Part shown: one piece after another, positions 63,317 to 64,000 of the stretch
Numbering within the stretch: the stretch's first letter is position 1
Layout of the letters: each line of letters starts with the position of its first letter
NCBI GenBank assembly: GCA_000149265.1
Contig: CH003067.1
Location: 362,563-426,562 of the forward strand
From: Ciona savignyi
Taxonomy: Eukaryota > Chordata > Ascidiacea > Phlebobranchia > Cionidae
Reading direction: 5' to 3'
Length of the DNA stretch: 64,000 nt
Notes under the pieces: generated by a model
Database searches by the model: none
What the model was told of the DNA's origin: nothing
The model's input: only the letters and a program-made list of their open reading frames with translations
Translations under genes and position numbers: made by a program

Positions 63317-64000
63317 TTTACTCTATATGATGAATACAACCCATATACTCTAGTATGCTATTGCAAAACAATGAACACTATGAGATTGTGGTTGCTAAAA
63401 CACAAAATTGGGTCAACCTTATTAGCTCAAAGTATTTTTTAGAATTTATAACTAAATTGGAAATTATGTTTAATTCAGTGGCGGTTGCAAACAGTCCTTT
63501 TTACGCAAATGTTACCCGTATAAACCTTTAAAATAAGAACACTAGCGTTAAATTTCCTACAGTGTATTAGCATTTAACGCACTCTAGGGTAGCCTACTCG
63601 GTAGATTTATAACGGTATGCTCACGAACTCTCGAAGCAACTAAACGTCTAAAAATCCCTATTCTGCAAAGAAACGAAAGTTTAAGTTCTTCAAACCTATC
63701 GTAGTTGACTTTTTCATCTTTAGCGATAGAGCAGGCATGGGCAATATAAGGCCCGCTGGTCGGGTCCGGCCCGTAGACTATCCAACTATATCCTGTAATG
63801 CGGCCGTTGCATTGGTGAATAAATAGGTTCTTAAGATATTAAATACTATTCATGTAATATGAAATCTATAGATAGATCGTTCTAGCATTTAATTAAACTC
63901 GAAACTGGTAAGTCGTTTAACTTAATAGTTAAATACGACTATTATAAACGTCATTGCGCAGCAAATCACTCGCGACCGTTACAAAATTCAGGACGGCGTA
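63317..64000. other. Region upstream of SLC5A-2
   Basis: It should hold the SLC5A-2 5' UTR and promoter; nothing specific is recognised. The right part is the start of a hAT-like element. Confidence 0.4.
63732..64000. mobile_element. Start of a hAT-like element, cut by the window end
   Basis: CAGGCATGGGCAA followed by 'aaggcccgctgg' and 'ggtccggcccg' is the well-known terminal pattern of hAT-type elements, and resembles the right end of the element at 12237-13123. The other end is not in the window. Confidence 0.55.

Overview
This looks like about 64 kb of a draft animal genome, most probably a tunicate of the Ciona type. The evidence is vertebrate-like but compact multi-exon genes with GT-AG introns, AT-rich spacers, short tRNA-derived SINEs, and unpaired splice acceptors just upstream of start codons, as expected where spliced leaders are used. 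The species is an inference. One run of Ns (37377-37617) shows that the assembly is unfinished.

Layout: (1) 1-1815, + strand, most of a centrosomal Cep78 gene, entering from the left in one long exon. (2) 2859-10122, - strand, a complete 14-exon SLC5A (SGLT-type) sodium/sugar cotransporter, 666 residues. (3) 11.9-52.3 kb, a repeat-rich array of aromatic L-amino-acid decarboxylase (AADC/DDC-type) genes: five 11-exon copies, called here A (+), B (+), C (+), D (-) and E (-), and two remnants, F (-) and G (-). (4) 55155-63316, - strand, a second complete 14-exon SLC5A paralog, 682 residues, with every intron in the same place as in the first. The decarboxylase array therefore sits between two sister transporter genes.

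All five decarboxylase copies keep the PLP lysine motif and the same 11-exon plan. Only A and B read open throughout. C has an in-frame TGA in exon 2, D has one extra base at the end of exon 2, and E has one extra base at the start of exon 9. The two open copies carry changes at substrate-pocket positions: A has Glu at the Gly354 position and Ala at Thr82; B has Ser81, Ala82, Asn101 and an Asp before the Trp-Gln-Ile-Pro motif. The broken copies C and E are closer to canonical AADC, but C has Phe at the catalytic Tyr332 position, the change known to turn such enzymes toward aldehyde synthesis. Introns 6 and 7 sort the copies into two subfamilies, {A, C, D} and {B, E}.

The spacers hold SINEs, a hAT-type non-autonomous transposon, a 1.8-kb inverted-terminal element, and two arrays of a roughly 335-bp satellite whose units carry an 18-bp perfect palindrome. 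Nothing suggests a virus or a bacterial system. The most notable feature is the decarboxylase array with its altered active sites.
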